DNA from: Apostichopus japonicus
Taxonomy: Eukaryota; Echinodermata; Holothuroidea; Aspidochirotida; Stichopodidae
Length of the DNA stretch: 64,000 bases
Assembly: GCF_037975245.1 (NCBI RefSeq)
Contig: NC_092568.1
Span: 21,106,501-21,170,500, forward strand
Direction: 5' to 3'
Notes under the pieces: generated by a model
Database searches by the model: none
Seen by the model: only the letters and a program-made list of their open reading frames with translations
What the model was told of the DNA's origin: nothing
Made by a program: the position numbers and the translations under genes
In this document: in pieces, positions 26,801 to 39,415 of the stretch
How the letters are laid out: each line of letters starts with the position of its first letter
Position numbering within the stretch: position 1 is the stretch's first letter

Positions 26801-27163
26801 ATAGCTCTCATCATCATAAATATACAAAGATCGGTTAATGGAATTCTATACAAAAGCTGAATGAATAGCGACACAGTAATGCCCTATTTATGAATCCGAA
26901 ATGCCAAGCCATAAAAGATGCTTCAGGACCGTAATTGACAAGTTTTCAATTCTCAACATCTACAGAACGATTACATATAATAGCTGATGACGTACACAGA
27001 ATGTATTATTATTATTTTTTTTTTATACATTAGGGGAAAAATATTTGAGAATTGTGGAGGTAAGAGCTCCTCCATACCGTAACTTTTTTTTCTCAAATAG
27101 AGAACGACTGGTTCTGGTAACCTGGAAGGGCCACCGAAAATTACAAAAACTTGTATCTGTCAA
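23883..27163. other. Non-coding apart from a minisatellite
   Basis: Contains TATGTATGTATG near 24742, a GA-rich stretch at 25552-25564 and a G run at 26163-26171. Nothing else recognised. Confidence 0.6.
25122..25242. repeat. 25-bp minisatellite, about 4-5 units
   Basis: The unit is GGCGTACTCTTCATAAATAT followed by GCATA; the units are almost identical and therefore probably recently expanded. Confidence 0.9.
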
Positions 27164-27410
27164 CAGTGCAGCAATGCGAGGGGGTGGGAGGGGTAAATGC
27201 TAAATACCCCTGGCTGATTTAGGTACGGGCATGGACAATTATGGAAGAGCCTGATACGAAAAAAAACTTTATAGCCTAAAGGAATGGGGCTGAGACTGGG
27301 GTCGTTGAAATTGACTCCCATGTACGAGGCTGTGGTGTCCGATTGACGATGGAAGGGGAAGACCATTTCCCTTGCCCCCCCAACCACCCCTCCCCTTGGG
27401 CACACCACTG
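27164..27410. mobile_element. Possible degenerate hAT-like MITE, 247 bp
   Basis: The segment starts CAGTGCAGCAATGCGAGGGG and ends ...CCCCTTGGGCACACCACTG, i.e. CAGTG at both termini with G/C-rich subterminal tracts. Flanking 8-mers TCTGTCAA and CCTGTCAT share CTGTCA. The terminal repeat is short and imperfect. A minus-strand 82-codon frame inside it is not a recognised protein. Confidence 0.45.
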
Positions 27411-28794
27411 CCTGTCATTTCTGGAATGATCTAGATGTTTATTTGCAGGTCACTAAAACTGCATCGACGGGGTCTGTTCATCTTCCGACTACTATGAGTA
27501 ATATGAAGTCCTTACTTTGCTACGTTATAGTCTGTCTCCTTCTCCTATCTGTGGGTCGACGAAGTGAATTTCTAAGCTATGTCACGTCGTGTTCTCTTTT
27601 AGGCACGGAGGATATGGGGGTGGGGGAGGGGGATTACACTCATGTATGAACATTTGTCAAGCCGTGAGAGGCACAATTGTTTTGGTCTTCCTCTGAGCAG
27701 ATCTCTTTTCCAGACCCCGCGAGGGGCCCCACTTTAAGGAGATGACTATAAAGTACAACGAACCCTACCTATGTTTGACATGAGCACTCCCATGAGACGG
27801 TACCAGTTGCGCGAGATAACTTCCTCTTGTCCTTCGTGCCAATTGCAATTGCGCTATTAATGGCCTCACGTCTTTGCGCCATGCTTTCCAACTTGTCTCT
27901 TTTCATGAGGTTTGGTAACGTCTTACTTCTGTTCAAAGTTGATCGTGAGTTTCACGAGGCTCACGGGCCTTTAGTTCTTGAAATATTTCATACATAGCGG
28001 AACGATGCTGTATATATGCGTGCGAGTCGGCACTATAATAATGTATATCATTGGTTTATCTCGTGCACTCTCAGCGTTAAAGCGTATCAAATTGATTTTC
28101 AAAATTTTAAGGTTTACGCATAATGCACAGTTTCCAGTTCAGTCGTTTTTCAGTTTAATCCTTCTTTTTCTTGACAATCTTTAAAACACAAGTAGGTTAC
28201 TCCCAGTTGGTTATGCAACCGTGTGTAACTCACTCTCATATTGATTTCGTCTGCCTTGGATCTACTTAGAAATTATCACCTTTTCTTGGTATCACGCCAA
28301 TATTTAAGCAGAAACACTACAATGCCCCCCCCCCCCTATTTTATAGCCTCCTGTAGTGCTAACTCATTTTCTATACTTTCAAGTAATATAATAAAATAAA
28401 GATCTGGATTTTGCTCTTCCTCAATTTAGGCCTCTTTTTAAATCCCACTTCATCTGCCTTTCACCGCTTTGAAAACTTCGAGTGTTATCCGTTACTCTCT
28501 TCAAGTAAGCCTTATCTGATCCTCACACCATCAACCTTTTTCATTTTGTTTTCAGTCAAAATATCCTGGAAAACCCTAGTGTCCTCCACACGTCACTAAC
28601 CTTCAGTTTAAGTCGTGTCATAATGCTAAAGTGACGTCACTAGACAACAAGTTTCCACAATGTTGATTTGATTGCGTGGGACAAAAATGAAGCATAATCT
28701 TCTTATTTAGTCCGGAATCTTCTACGTATGGTCCTTCTTGACAACATCCTACCATCCATAATAAGATATATACCAAGATTATCTCACTGTTCCA

Positions 28795-28798
<4 letters not shown>

Positions 28799-28872
<74 letters not shown>
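28799..28872. repeat. (TA)n microsatellite
   Basis: About 74 bp of uninterrupted TA. Confidence 0.95.
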
Positions 28873-28874
<2 letters not shown>

Positions 28875-29733
28875 TATGTGTCTGTCTATGTATCTGTATG
28901 TACTTAAGAATTCAATATCTCTTTTTGCATTTCCACCAGCTTTTGCGAATTATTTTTCCCTAGGCAACCATTGTGTGCTTCAATGTTCATGCATCCTCTC
29001 CTCCATGTAAAACATTTTCTAAATTTATCCCATCGTATTATTACCAGGCGTATCGTGAGAGGATAACCCATCTCCGAGAAACCTGAAAATTCATTAACTC
29101 AAAAATTCCATTAAAGCTATGTATGAATTTTCCCGGATTGAATTCAGTACTTATATTTTTCCGGTATGTCCTTGAAAGTAAAAGCGTTTAAGTTTTCCTT
29201 TAGATATACATAAAGGCCTATATATATATATATAGATATATAGAGGTAGATATATATAAGTTAATGAATATAGTGTATTTGCTTGTCTTTTAACATGATG
29301 TAAAATTTACATGTTGAAATATGATGATGCCTGGTCTATTTTTATTAGGTTTCGTTTCATGTACAATTTACCAGAACAGAAAAGCGAGAGAGAGAGAAAC
29401 TTTAAGAAAAAAAAATATTTGGCTTCTAAATTAACAGAGAGAGAGCCTTAAACAAATGTCAACAAGCTCGTTAATATCTGGCAAAGCGATAAGAGAAAAT
29501 CTTTCTTAGATACTTTTACGGATATAATTGGTGAAATTGAAATACAGCGATAAATCAAAGGACTAATTTAGGCAGGTCATATTTCATCTGTTTAATTCAG
29601 TTGTAAGTTATTTGGAAGACCCCCCTCGTATCATTATTAAATCCGCTCACCAACGCGAAGAAATGCGGAAAAGGCGATCGAACTTAAAGGGTGTGTTTGT
29701 TAGATGTAGCATGGTAAACACTTCTCAGGCTAG

Positions 29734-29738
<5 letters not shown>

Positions 29739-29798
<60 letters not shown>
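29739..29798. repeat. (TA)n microsatellite
   Basis: About 60 bp of uninterrupted TA. Confidence 0.95.
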
Positions 29799-29799
<1 letters not shown>

Positions 29800-29989
29800 T
29801 GGACATTATGTTGCCATTCATAAACTTGCTCAAATCTTTGGTTTGCTATTTTTAAAGAAATTATTAAATTGACTCTCAGAGCATTATTCCGGACACCCCC
29901 CCCCCCTCCCTCTAAATCCTCATTCAAAACAAAATGTCAAATTCACATATACAAAACGTTCTTACAATTAACCGGATTGAATTAATATA

Positions 29990-30176
29990 CTCTTTAAGAA
30001 AAGTCACCCTGGAAAGACCCTGGGCACAACAAACCGAACGACTGATCCGCTCTCACCCCCCCCCCCAGTTCCCTTGCATCGAGGCTGTATCTTTTTGATC
30101 ATCGTTGGGGGTGTATCATGGTTCCCCTAAGTGCATCCCCTTGTAGGGAAACATAACGCTACACATATCTCATTTA
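29990..30176 (-). mobile_element. SINE with U2-like head (copy 2, diverged)
   Basis: The body matches the copy at 51070-51252: TTTAAGAAAAGTCACCC at the 3' end, the CCTGG/CCAGG stem-loop, CGACTGATCCGCTCTCA, CCCTTGCATCG and TGATCATCG. The head region (30146-30176, minus strand) still aligns to GATCATGTGTAG...GTTCCC of copy 1 but loses the CTCGGCCTTTT start. A C run at 30056-30066 interrupts the middle. Shared body plus shared head makes it the same family, older or 5'-truncated. Confidence 0.6.
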
Positions 30177-30799
30177 TTGTCATCACTCAATTGCTAACTT
30201 CTCTTCAAAATAATGTCTAACATGCAAATGTACGATGTTCTGCCATTATATCATAAACCTATGCATTCATTTTATACAACGATCGGTTGAAACGAAAAAT
30301 ATAGAGGTCTTGGTGAAACTAACTATGCAACAAAACCAAACTTTGTTTTCTTATATTTGGTTGATTGCTTTCTCTTTTTGTTTTTCTCTTCTCTTCTCTC
30401 ATCCTTGCTCTTCCTTTCCTTTCCTTTTTTTCTTCGTAACAGAGGTAATAGATCTCGCCAAATGTTTTCGAATAAAGTAAAGCGTCATGTCCTGTATAGG
30501 ATACTATACCAAATTGTTATCTATCGTAGGACATAAAACTGATCGAATATTTGTAAGAAATGCGGGCATGTGGCACACCTGTTGCCATGGAGTTAGTTTT
30601 TTGTCCCAGCAGAAAAAAACACAAAAATATAGATTAACATTAGCCTAATTATGCCTATCTGTGTTTATGCGTAACCTGCAATAAAGAAAGGTTTACCGTT
30701 TCCGGTATTCCCAATGTAGTCTTTAAAACAGTTTGCCGTGTCCTGCAGACGTGGCAAATCCTATAAAAAAAAGGTATATGAATACAGGTAGGAAGGTTC

Positions 30800-30801
<2 letters not shown>

Positions 30802-30879
<78 letters not shown>
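30802..30879. repeat. (TA)n microsatellite at the 3' side of a SINE
   Basis: About 78 bp of pure TA adjoining the AT-rich end of SINE family A copy 3. Confidence 0.95.
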
Positions 30880-30881
<2 letters not shown>

Positions 30882-30887
30882 AAATTA

Positions 30888-31075
30888 TAATATAATTTTA
30901 AATATAATTGAAATCGTAGTGAGTTGGAAAATCCAGAACAGTGAAACACCTTCCAGCCTCCACCGGGATTCGAACCCGGGCCTCCCGCTTTATATGCGGA
31001 CACCCTAACTACTAGGCTATGGACGCTGATTATATGTCAAGAGATTCGAAGAAAGGTCGTAATTCCACTGTAGGC
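30888..31075 (-). mobile_element. tRNA-derived SINE, family A, copy 3
   Basis: On the minus strand, CCTACAGTGGAATTACGACC starts at 31075, the A box TAGCCTAGTAGTTAGGG is at 31003-31019, the B box GGTTCGAATCC is at 30966-30976, then GGTGGAGGCTGGAAG and TGGATTTTCCAACTCACTACG. It looks like the best preserved copy. Its 3' end leads into a long (TA)n tract (30802-30879), as in copies 1 and 2. Confidence 0.82.
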
Positions 31076-32014
31076 TGTTTGTCCCCTTATTATATCCATA
31101 CGGGAACTCTTAACCCGATAAGTACCTTTATATTTTTCTAGGAATATTTTGGTTTCCAGGCTTCTCCCAAGATTGTCGGTTCTCTATAACTCAATAAATT
31201 AATTTCCTTAAATTTGTCTGTACTTAACCCTGCATCTTTCGGACACTTCAAACGTAATTGTGCAAATAATTCTAGAACTATGTTTTCCCACCCTTTTTAT
31301 TTCACCTTTTTCTCAAGAAATCATTACTTTCGCAAACAAAAGTTATATTTATTCATCTGAATGATATCTGTTAATTATATCCATGGTGTAAGACTGCCCG
31401 ATAATGATAAAATAAAAATATATATATATACGGGAACAAAATACCGCGGGGCCCGGTGTCGGTCATAAAGATTATATCGCTATTCATGCGGGGGAATAAA
31501 CCGCCGCAGGGCATAACGCACCGTCATTTCAATCCATAATTTGCATTCGTTTAGAAATTTTTACCCAAGTGTTTCCCTATTAACACACTTGTGTATTATA
31601 ACATCGAATTCAATTTTTACTTCTCGAGGTAATTCTGACCCGATTTGATAATGTCATAGGTGCAAAAGACGAGGAGGGGAAAAGGGGGAGGGAGCGGGGG
31701 GCGGGGGATTAAAAAGATATATCTCATCGTATCGAAGAAATTTTTAAGAAATGAAAAGCAATTCTATCATAGACTTTATTTTCGAAAAATGTCCTAACTA
31801 TTCACCCAAAAAGTGTACGTCATTTAACTCAATTCATATTCAATATCTGAATTCGTTAATAAACTTTCGTCCTGTAGCTTTTATTGGTGAGGCCCATCGG
31901 ATTATAAATGCTTTAAAGGAAGAATAAAAACGGTTGCGGAAAGTTTAAGTTTTAAGTACCTTGTGAATGTTTTGACTGACTCTCTGTTGTACTTTGTTGA
32001 TTGCTGCAGGGGAT
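31076..32014. other. Non-coding with a small GC-rich patch
   Basis: 31433-31520 contains ACCGCGGGGCCCGGTGTCGG and CGGGGGAATAAACCGCCGC, clearly richer in GC than its surroundings, and a G-rich stretch follows at 31672-31707. No function assigned. Confidence 0.5.
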
Positions 32015-32041
32015 TTATATATATATATATACATATAGGCT

Positions 32042-32075
<34 letters not shown>

Positions 32076-32128
32076 ATAGGCTATATATATATATATATGT
32101 ATATGTATATATATATATATTTATATAT

Positions 32129-32201
<73 letters not shown>
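32015..32201. repeat. Compound (TA)n array
   Basis: About 187 bp of TA with two TATAGGCTATA units and GTATATG interruptions, the longest TA array in the window. Confidence 0.95.
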
Positions 32202-32202
<1 letters not shown>

Positions 32203-32689
32203 CATACATGCATGTTTGCCATGCACATCGAATATGTTGAAGCTGTTTATAAGCTTCGATTTATGTCGTTGTACTTTCTATCTGGAATTTTGTCATTATT
32301 AAATAAATGGTAATATATTCATTTCGCAATTGTTAATGTCTTTACGGATCAATTCCATAAAGCTACTTTATAATTCACTCAGATAAAATATTCAAAATTG
32401 TGTTCAATCACAACTTAGTTATATATTCATTTATCCATCGTATTCAATGTATCAGATTCGTTTTAATTCCGCACAATGGAAATAAATGATCGATTTCGAA
32501 ACGAATAATTATCATAATTATTATATCAAACGTTTATTTCTATCTATTGTTAACATGCTAATAGAAAACAATGTGATAAATACATAACATTTTCATGCAA
32601 AACTTCTGCAGCCGCATTCGTTAACTGCATATCATCTGTATAAAGAGCATATGAAAAGATTTCTTTGTAAATATACAGGAATTACTTAA

Positions 32690-33250
32690 AGGATTGGTTC
32701 AGTTGCCATACATGTTTATGGTCTATGAAAAATGACAATAAAAGAAACACAATGGTGAAAAACTGTTCAAATATCTTTTTCGGTTAAAGAGATATTCAAG
32801 TGTAAAATTTTATCAGATTGTGTAGAAACTGCTGAAATCTGACTAGCTGTGATGTCACATCCTCACATTCCTGAAAAGTCTTTGTTTTTTTCTCTAAATA
32901 TTTTGTGAGATTTCATGACTTTCAACCAAAAGATATGTCAGGAGATCTCATATTTGTCAAAGGAAGTATTTGAGATGAAACATCTGAAGAATTTTTGATT
33001 ATATTATTTTCAAATGTGTTAAAAAATGTAAATAATTTTTAAAGAAATATATTCACAAATGTTAAGGAAGTGAGGATGTGACGTCACACCCTCACAGTAA
33101 GTCTTTCTACACCAGTCGTTTTCAAAGAAATTTTGATATCTTCAAAGTGTCATATCTCCTTAACAGAGCATGATATCATAGTAGTTTCTTCACTGTTCTT
33201 TTTGTGCTCTTTCATACAAAATAGACATGTCAAACACCTGAACCAATCCT
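32690..33250. mobile_element. Foldback MITE flanked by TTAA, 561 bp
   Basis: AGGATTGGTTCAG at 32690-32702 is mirrored by CTGAACCAATCCT at 33238-33250, and both ends abut TTAA (32686-32689 and 33251-33254). The inner sequence is also roughly self-complementary: GTGATGTCACATCCTCAC near 32849-32866 pairs with GTGAGGATGTGACGTCAC near 33070-33087. The unit is therefore a long imperfect palindrome. TTAA flanks suggest piggyBac-type integration, although the termini do not begin with the usual CCC. A plus-strand reading frame running through the right end is spurious. Confidence 0.7.
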
Positions 33251-33254
33251 TTAA

Positions 33255-36185
33255 CAAGTGTATTTTCAAGTTGCATAACGAAATAACTTTAAATAATATT
33301 ACAATAACATTGATAAAACTGTCTCTCTACTTTCTTTGCATAAAAAATATCGTTTCTCCTGTATATGAAATAAATACAATTTTTATCTATACCTAACCAC
33401 ACCCCCACCCCCGCTCGCCCCACCACTACAGCAAGGAGTTTGTGCTGAATATCTGCAAACCTTATATCCCATCAGGAGAAAGTCATAGCCCTAAACCGAT
33501 TTACAGTACAGCCTGTTATACTGTTTCAGCGCCCTAACACAGTTGCCTGGATATTGCTATTTCTAACATTATTGACTGCAGTTTTCAGCCTTGGGGATAA
33601 AAACAACCATCGGTTGTTCTATTTTCCAAATCGGACACAACTTTGAAACGAACATATTTTTTACAATGAAGAGCCTTCTTCCTTTTAACCGTATAAGATT
33701 CCACAACATTGCCTTAAATAACTTATCCATTAATCTAGGATATTGAAACTTCTGTGACTATTAGAAGAAAAAATACTGTATTCAACAGGCAGAAATACTT
33801 TATGCGAATCTTATAAGATAAAAGTTGTTATTTTTAAGTTAAAAACATTCTCTCTTAATTCTTATTATCGATGTTATACGTGTCATTTAATTATTTATGC
33901 ACAATGCTTATAAAGAAAATATTTACCTTGCTGCGAGCGATAAAAGTGCAGCCCGGATGGAGAAATAAAAATAAAAATTAGAACAGGGAGAAACAAATTT
34001 TGAAATAAAATATTTAGCTGTATATTTATAAATAACAAAATACTTACCACTGGCTAAATTCCTTTATTTACGCATCTGACATGCTTACAGCTTATTCAAA
34101 TCAAACCTAGGGGTCAAAATTGTTATTAACTTTTTCTTCTTCTTCTTCTTTTTTTCTTGCTGTCAAATGGAGACCTACTTCTTTGACTCATATCATGTAT
34201 GCATTTGCTCTTCTTGTATCTCGACAGCATAGAGATTAAGCTTTCCATCTCAAGAGAACGTACACCGTTAATGGAAGTAAATGGCTTCAAACGAACAAAC
34301 GATGGTTATAATTGCAACCACGAGAAATATAAAGAAAGGGGGAAATGTAGTTCGCGTTCCTGTAAGTGTTAGCTTCAAGAGAAGAAAAAAACTATGATGC
34401 ATCAAATAGTTACATTGTCCAAAAAAAAAAAAAAAAAAAAAACATCAGCATATAATAATCATAAAGCTTCAAATATTTTTAAGATTTAGATTTTAACAGA
34501 TGATAGGCTTATCATTTTTCTTTCCTGTTTTTCTCTCTTTTTCTTCTTCTTCATTCTTTCCTTTGAAAAAAAGCAAAAAAAAACATTAAAACTTGAAAAC
34601 TTCTCGATTGGGAATTGGCTTTTGATTTTTGTTTTAAAGATGTGTACTATTAGACCAAGCCTTTCTTGTTGTCTAGGTGGGGGTTGGGGAGGGGAGGGGA
34701 TTTAATGACTTTGCAATCTCTCAAGTTACGGTTTGAAAATATTATACAATCTTATATTTTGCGTTTGAATTATTCTGATGCAGGTAACTTTAAAAAAAAA
34801 TGTTTTTATGTGTTGTGTTTGTGATATGTTGCTATGCATATACATGATACATATACTGTACCGGTATTGGGAACCATCGGGTAAATTGAAACAATAATAA
34901 TATGACTTTATCCCACGAAATCGCATCTAATGGCTAATGGGAACAAAACAATACATTCAATTCTTTTGTATAGGTTTGTCGTGTATTCAAGGTTTAATAT
35001 CTCGCTAACTATAGGAACGAAAAAGTTAAAAACTGAGGAATGTGTATAAGTAAGTATAAATGTCGAAGTATCCGCATTTTTACGTTCATCATGTTCTTCG
35101 TTGCTGTTACTTTATCCAATATTGACTTTAAAAAATCAAACAAAATTAACTTAAAGTAAACTTCATATATAACCACAACCAAAAATAACAATCTATATTT
35201 AAAACGTAACCAGATTCTTTTAAAGGAATTCTATTAAATGGATTATTGATAACGATGAAATAAATATTAAGATTGTAAAGTAATTCTTTCGAATAATTAA
35301 ATAAACCCTCGCGTCAATTACACCATGACCTTTCACACAGTAAACAAAACATTTTTTTTTTAAATAACTATATAGCAGCAGCATGGGTGAGTGTGTATAT
35401 TTTTTCTTAGTTATCAAAACTGGAAAGAAAATGTGATAACGTTAAGGTTAACAAGAAACAGTTCCATTGAATATACACACCCTTACATCCACACCCACCC
35501 ACCCACAAAAAAAAACATATACATGCAAATGAAGAACACGATATATCTGGTAAAGATTTACAAACGACAATACAAGAACGCCCCCCCTCCCCCCCCAAAA
35601 AAAAACACATAGCGTACCTTTGGTTTGCGTGTTGTTTTCTTAACCCATGCATATCTTCTTCTTTACCGTTTTCAAGGTACATAATTCACTGTAAATCCGG
35701 TTTGTTGTGTGTAAATGAAAGTCAAGATAAACAACAACATCCAACATCAAAATCGACAGAACTTGTAACATGGCTCTGTCTATAATGCTTCGTGTCCAAC
35801 CTTCAACGTATCCTCATCATCTCGCCGATTTTATAGGCTTGTTTTCTTGGTTAGTCTATTTTTAAATCTCTTCCCCAAATAGAAAGTATTTTCTCTTTTC
35901 CTTTCTCGTTTTGTTTTTGTATGTGTTCCTCTTTATAGTTGAATGCGTGGTGCTTGAGTATTCTAACGAGATGCAATCTTAGGGACTGATTTTATTGTGA
36001 TGAGTAAACGTATAGTTCTTCAATATACTGAGGAACCTTGACTCCCTGCACGACTCTCTCAAAATAGTTTTAAAGATTCATTAGCGACGGAGTCGCGTCC
36101 TTGCAAATGAAGGAATGGCTTCATTCTGTTTATTGAACAGACTATCAAAAAAAAAGGAAAAAAAAAAGGATAACAGAAAGCTCAG
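33255..36185. other. Non-coding, nothing recognised
   Basis: A roughly 20-base A run at 34423-34442, CTTCTT tracts at 34136-34153 and C runs near 35581-35597. Reading frames are short. Confidence 0.6.
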
Positions 36186-36560
36186 AATTGATCTGATTTG
36201 CTCAAGTTTGAACTGGTCAACTTTGAATTGATCTATGATATGATTTGATCTCACCTCACTGATTTGAATTGATCTATTAATTTAATGAACTGAAAATCAG
36301 CCAACCTTATAAATGATTTGCTCAGCTTTGACCAGTTGACCTTTGGTTTGGTTTGGTCTGGTTTGGTCTGATCTGATCTGATCTTATCTGTTCTGATATA
36401 ATCTGACCCTCATCACATTGATCGAATTGATCTGTTAATTTAACATACTGATAATCACATCCGATTTGATCAGCTTTGACCAGCTTTGACCAGCTCATCT
36501 TTGATCTAATCTGATCTGATCTGATTTTATATGATCTGAAATGATCGATTTGATCTGAGA
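36186..36560. repeat. TGATCTGATT-rich tandem array
   Basis: A larger unit beginning GATTTGCTCAGCTTTGACC recurs at 36195, 36315 and 36463 (periods 120 and 148 bp). Each contains GATTGATCT...TTAATTTAA and runs of GATCT. GATC tetramers are very dense. Confidence 0.85.
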
Positions 36561-37230
36561 AAGACCACACAACTTAGAGTAAAATATCTTCAAGTTGCAT
36601 ACCTCTTCAAGTTTGCTCTGTGCGGAAATTAACGGTCGTAAATATCAAGTATATTTCCATGATTATTTTCTGCCCAATTCTGGAAGCCCTTGCAGTGCAA
36701 AAGCAAAACAAAAAAGTAATCGCCACTAACTATATTTACTTATGTCTCACTAATATCCATTTATGACTAACACAAAGTAACATATTCCAATGCAGTTATA
36801 TATGATTTACGTAAGCCTGAGCATTCTACTTTTTGACAAGCACAAATATATGCACCAGCTCCACTCATTACCACCCCCTTCCTCCCAAGAGATGGAGTCA
36901 ACGAACTGATCCCATTTTCTTTTCATTTTTAATGCTATAGAAATTAAAAGCAATTCGACCGTCCCCTCTTTCCGTTTAACATTAGTATAATTATTTTTGT
37001 CCTTTTTTCTTGTATTCTTTTCATTTATTCTAACATTCTTTTCTCTGTCAAGAAAAAAATGTCAAAAGTAATCATCCGCTTGACTGATTACCCAACCAAC
37101 ACTATACAAAAGACAAAATAGGGAGGACGGAAAAGTTAAATAGCGCATGACTCCTTCACAATTTCGTAAAATGAAAGTTAATGTTGCATACTCATTTATC
37201 TAGATATTGTAGTTGGCGTTCCATACCAGG

Positions 37231-37281
37231 TAGTGATTAGAGCGCCATTACCATCAGCTCGTACGATGTGCAATTTATTCC
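37231..37281 (+). mobile_element. Possible degenerate tRNA-derived repeat
   Basis: TAGTGATTAGAGCGCC at 37231-37246 is close to a tRNA A box with its downstream D-arm bases, followed by CAGCTCGTACGATG. Where the B box should be there is only GCAATTTATTCC. Only one copy is seen and nothing else in the window matches it. Confidence 0.25.
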
Positions 37282-37913
37282 AGGTTTAGGTTTAAAGGGA
37301 TAAGGAGTCACCCGAAATCATTTGACAACTGTAAACTGCATTGAAATTGCCAAAATTATCGCTGGCAGTATATTAAAATTATGGAATATCTGTCATGTTT
37401 GAATAAATTATTTAGAAACAGTCATATATACAACTCGTGACTAAACGTATATAGTTCTTTAGCTTCTAACTTTTTCATCTAACCTAGCGTATATTTAGGT
37501 GTGTGTGTGCGTTTGTGTCTGTATTTAACTTTGGATTGTATACGCTTATGCCAAAGGGAAGACAAAAAATGAATGGCCCTTTTGACATGGAATAGGTAAT
37601 TTCCCTAGACACCAGCGAGAGGTCCTGTTTAATTTCTTGGCCTCTCGTTGTTCCATTCACAATTATATCTCCAGGCTTTACGTGCAATGTAAATGAGATT
37701 CTTATGAAAGGGGTATATATATTGTCGGTCAACATTCGACTTGAATGTAAAATGATCTTAAGACGTTAGATAAACGTAATTGAGAATATCGGAGAAAAGA
37801 AAGCTTGCTGTTGTTGAGGAAGGTGATGTTTGTTTGTTTGTTGGTGTGATTGTTTGACAATTTAAGTTTAATTTTACAAATTAGGTGGAGCACTCTATTT
37901 CATTCGTCATTCG

Positions 37914-37916
<3 letters not shown>

Positions 37917-37954
<38 letters not shown>
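37917..37954. repeat. (TA)n microsatellite
   Basis: Pure TA, followed by GAGATA and a second short TA run. Confidence 0.9.
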
Positions 37955-37958
<4 letters not shown>

Positions 37959-38403
37959 TACATAAACATATATATATATATTTAGATACGATATTACGTA
38001 AATATAAATAGATATGTCATCTGAAGCCCTTGGAAGTTATTATGTGCGTGATACGTTAACATATTGTGCACAAAGACGAGATAACTTTGAGAGCTCAATT
38101 CCGAAAACATCCTTGAGCAAGGATCTTTCTTCTATTTATAAGTGAGCTGCATCAATTTACGGCTTAATACATGCATTTGTTTTACGAATGTCGTTAATAA
38201 TCTTGTATTCTGGGCATAAGTTTAGTTTTGTGAACGTAAGTCACACGAGCGTAAGTTAACATCATATTTTACAACCATAAACACGGTGCATAGTGGAGTA
38301 GATGGGAAACTCACTCTAATGTGTGCCCAATAATCTCTCTGTGTGACCAATGAGAATATTGTGACCAATCCAACCTTGTATAATTTTTTCTTGTTTCCTT
38401 GTT

Positions 38404-38407
<4 letters not shown>

Positions 38408-38439
<32 letters not shown>
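38408..38439. repeat. (TA)n microsatellite
   Basis: About 32 bp of pure TA. Confidence 0.9.
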
Positions 38440-38443
<4 letters not shown>

Positions 38444-39415
38444 TATTAGTGAATAAACGACCTACTTTGTAGCAAATGTGGATCGTAATTTGATGATCGC
38501 AAGTATAACGAGGTGTCCGTGTAAAAGTAACCTAGATTATCTCGCGTTATTTGTTCACTTAAAAGATTATCTGCCCTGATTTCATTCTCTTACAACAATG
38601 AATCTATTTCCGTGTTATGTTAATTTTGTAGTTCCCGTTAACAACATATACATAAGCTCTCCCAATAAAGGACATCTGAATTAGTGATGCAAATCACTTG
38701 CACATTTATCTCTAAGCTCTACGTCAATTAAAAGGCAAATTCTCTACTTTTTCCTGTTTACTATATAGATACAGAATTTAACTAGAAACACTCGCATGAT
38801 GTGCCAAGGTTGTACAAATGACAAATTTAACTCCATGACTCTCTGCTACAACGTATACGTTCCAGCTTGATCAACTTACTTATAATTAGGTTACTTACAG
38901 CAAAATACAGAATGAATGCGTGGAGTCAATGGAAGTAATTAAATGATGGTCACACATAATTGAAACTCGTTTACATCATAACGAAATCTGATATAGTAAA
39001 TAGACAATATTATTTGGGTATTTTCATATTGATTTCCCTAACAGCGATGCTGCTTCATAGACGAGCTATATAGGCAATGCAATATGTCTTTATAAGTAGT
39101 CTCTATAGAGGGCAGGGGCTCTGTGAGTCCTCGGACCCGCGAAATCTTTAAACCTGCCCGCGAAAACATATCGCTCAAAAACCTGCACCGATCGACTTCT
39201 TCTTTGTCGAAAAGGAAAAAAAACATACCTCTTCATTTTCTTTAGTTTTTGCTGTATTTTCAGTTATAGGTTTATTAACATTTTGTTTGAAACTTTGGTT
39301 GTATGTTTCATTTAGCTATTCTTTCTCCTCGTCATTGGTCACAACTATTATGTAAACTATAACTATGTCGGTAGTAAAGTACTCTATAATATCGTAAGAC
39401 AGACTTTTAGTGTGA

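Larger units (their letters stand above)
27419..29989. other. Non-coding apart from TA repeats
   Basis: C runs at about 28325-28336 and 29896-29907. No motif-bearing frame. Confidence 0.6.
36561..39415. other. Non-coding apart from the listed repeats
   Basis: An 83-codon minus-strand frame (37484-37735) looks less simple than others but matches nothing I know. Confidence 0.55.

Noticed and set aside
37484-37735. 83-codon minus-strand frame with a moderately protein-like composition
   Set aside because: No homologous family recognised and no clear acceptor or donor; a profile search would be needed to revive it.
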